DNA from: an uncultured Sutterella sp.
GTDB taxonomy: Bacteria > Pseudomonadota > Gammaproteobacteria > Burkholderiales > Burkholderiaceae_F
Assembly: GCA_900554675.1 (NCBI GenBank)
Contig: USIM01000043.1
Span: forward strand, 1-7,357
DNA: 7,357 nt
Reading direction: 5' to 3'
The notes below the pieces were generated by a model, which had not been told where the DNA came from, made no database searches, and saw only the letters and a list, made by a program, of their open reading frames with translations. Every line of letters begins with the position of its first letter. Within the stretch, counting starts at the first letter, position 1. The translations under genes were made by a program, and so were the position numbers. Of the stretch, positions 6,362 to 7,357 are shown piece after piece.

Positions 6362-7357
6362 CTACAACTTGTCATAGGTCACAATAGATCTAAACAGAAC
6401 TTCATTGGCGAGCATAAAGTCATCAATCTTCATTTCTTCTCGCCAATTGTGTGAACCGTTTTGGTTTGCAACAAAAATCATTGTAATTGGCACGCCCATA
6501 TCAGCCATAACTGCGGCATCATGTCCCGCTCCACTCGGAACTTCCATTACATCAATCTTGGCTTGTTGAGCGGACTCCTTCAAATGATTAAATAAGTCCT
6601 TATCAACATCCGCCGCCTTACAAACTAAAGTGCGATCAAAATCAAATGTCACACCACGATCGGCTCCAGTGGCTTGGGCTTCTGCAACCAAAAGTTGATG
6701 GAAGCGATCCAATGTGTCCATTGAGAGACTTCGCATATCCACGCTAAAGGTTACTTCACCAGGAATAATGGCAATTGCAGCAGAAGGTGCCGTATTGAAC
6801 ACACCCACCGTGAAAACCAAATCCTCACCTCGGACAAGCCATTCTGCCCAGTGTTTTTCCATTTTCATTAGCAAATCAGACATTGCCAAAACGGCATCAT
6901 GTCGATATTGCTTATCAACTGCACCAGAGTGGGCAGTTACACCCGTGCAACGACAGGTTTTATGTCGCAAGTTGCCACGAATACCTGTAACGATCCCAAC
7001 GCGTGCTTTACTTTGAGAATCGAGTGTGGGGCCCTGTTCGATATGAAGTTCAGTAAATGCTGCAATTTTTGAAAAATCAACACTTACTGTTGACTTATAA
7101 CTCTTTGAAAATGCTTCGTCACAAGCTGGTAAATACTCAACATCGAAAAATTCCATTCTACGAATACAGTTATCCCAGTCAGAATCCAAATTTATCGGTG
7201 TACATCCAAGATGTTGTCCGATACCATTCCGATTAACTGTTCTTTCATATTCTGTGCCGGAGAAAAACACTTTTTTCTTGTCAGCAATAAAGGCATAATC
7301 TGTATAAAAGGCTCCGCTAAAATTATCAGCAAAATTTTTGAATTTTAGCAATATCTT
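6362..7357 (-). CDS. M20-family amidohydrolase (allantoate/N-carbamoyl-amino-acid hydrolase type), 5' end outside window
   Basis: The last 331 residues of a protein that usually has about 410-430. The frame is open to the right edge, so the TTG at 7351 is not credible as the true start. M20 members of the AllC/HyuC type are cytoplasmic dimeric metal enzymes that hydrolyse allantoate, ureidoglycolate or N-carbamoyl amino acids. Family landmarks (fragment numbering) are ELHIEQG (103-109, metal-ligand His), GVTAHSG followed by YRHDAV (about 139-155, dimerisation domain with the substrate-binding His), IPGEVTFSVDMRS (about 198-210), SGAGHDAAV (275-283) and NGSHN (300-304, C-terminal metal His). 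The first 60 or so residues are poorly conserved. Where the family has an E-E metal/catalytic pair I see only FSGTEYER (about 32-39). The upstream G-S-H-x-D metal motif would lie outside the window. Hand counts of three 60-base lines give 33-38% GC, lower than hydG or the CdsA-like gene. Substrate unknown. Confidence 0.82.
   Translation of the reverse strand, partial: KILLKFKNFADNFSGAFYTDYAFIADKKKVFFSGTEYERTVNRNGIGQHLGCTPINLDSDWDNCIRRMEFFDVEYLPACDEAFSKSYKSTVSVDFSKIAAFTELHIEQGPTLDSQSKARVGIVTGIRGNLRHKTCRCTGVTAHSGAVDKQYRHDAVLAMSDLLMKMEKHWAEWLVRGEDLVFTVGVFNTAPSAAIAIIPGEVTFSVDMRSLSMDTLDRFHQLLVAEAQATGADRGVTFDFDRTLVCKAADVDKDLFNHLKESAQQAKIDVMEVPSGAGHDAAVMADMGVPITMIFVANQNGSHNWREEMKIDDFMLANEVLFRSIVTYDKL

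Noticed and set aside
6362..7351. A complete M20 protein starting at the TTG at 7351
   Set aside because: The frame is open to the edge, the family needs about 100 more N-terminal residues carrying metal ligands, and no ribosome binding site can be assessed.

Overview
The window looks like part of a chromosome from a betaproteobacterium, probably an anaerobic Burkholderiales member of the Sutterellaceae type. That placement is inference. It rests on a YhdP-type AsmA-like protein followed directly by a nitrilase-family gene (a proteobacterial arrangement), the moderate base composition, and an anaerobic enzyme further along. No taxonomic search was possible.

Layout: Positions 2-4649 hold four co-directional genes. 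They are the 3' part of a yhdP-like gene (cut by the left edge), a carbon-nitrogen hydrolase, a PlsC-type acyltransferase that starts with TTG, and a CdsA-family membrane protein whose start is 1 base past the acyltransferase stop. A strong intrinsic terminator (4674-4705) closes this group. Its T-run merges into a near-consensus FNR/CRP-family site (4704-4717) in the leader of the next gene. That gene (4872-6290) encodes a full-length HydG, the radical SAM tyrosine lyase that builds the Fe(CO)2CN units of the [FeFe]-hydrogenase H-cluster. Both cysteine motifs are intact. A hairpin with a T-run on each side (6310-6356) then serves as a shared terminator for hydG and a convergent minus-strand gene. 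The minus-strand gene is an M20-family amidohydrolase that runs off the right edge without its N-terminus.

How the genes may work together: the first group links phosphatidic acid synthesis (PlsC-like), a CDP-diacylglycerol synthase homologue (CdsA-like) and a YhdP-like protein of the AsmA-like family implicated in phospholipid transfer to the outer membrane. This suggests envelope lipid supply as a common theme, with the nitrilase as a metabolite-repair passenger. HydG implies a [FeFe]-hydrogenase elsewhere in the genome, because no hydA, hydE or hydF is visible here. The FNR-like box suggests anaerobic control.

The points most worth a second look are the stand-alone hydG with its FNR-like box, and the CdsA homologue, in which most of the diagnostic C-terminal signature has been replaced without a change in length. 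I found no RNA gene, CRISPR array or mobile element.
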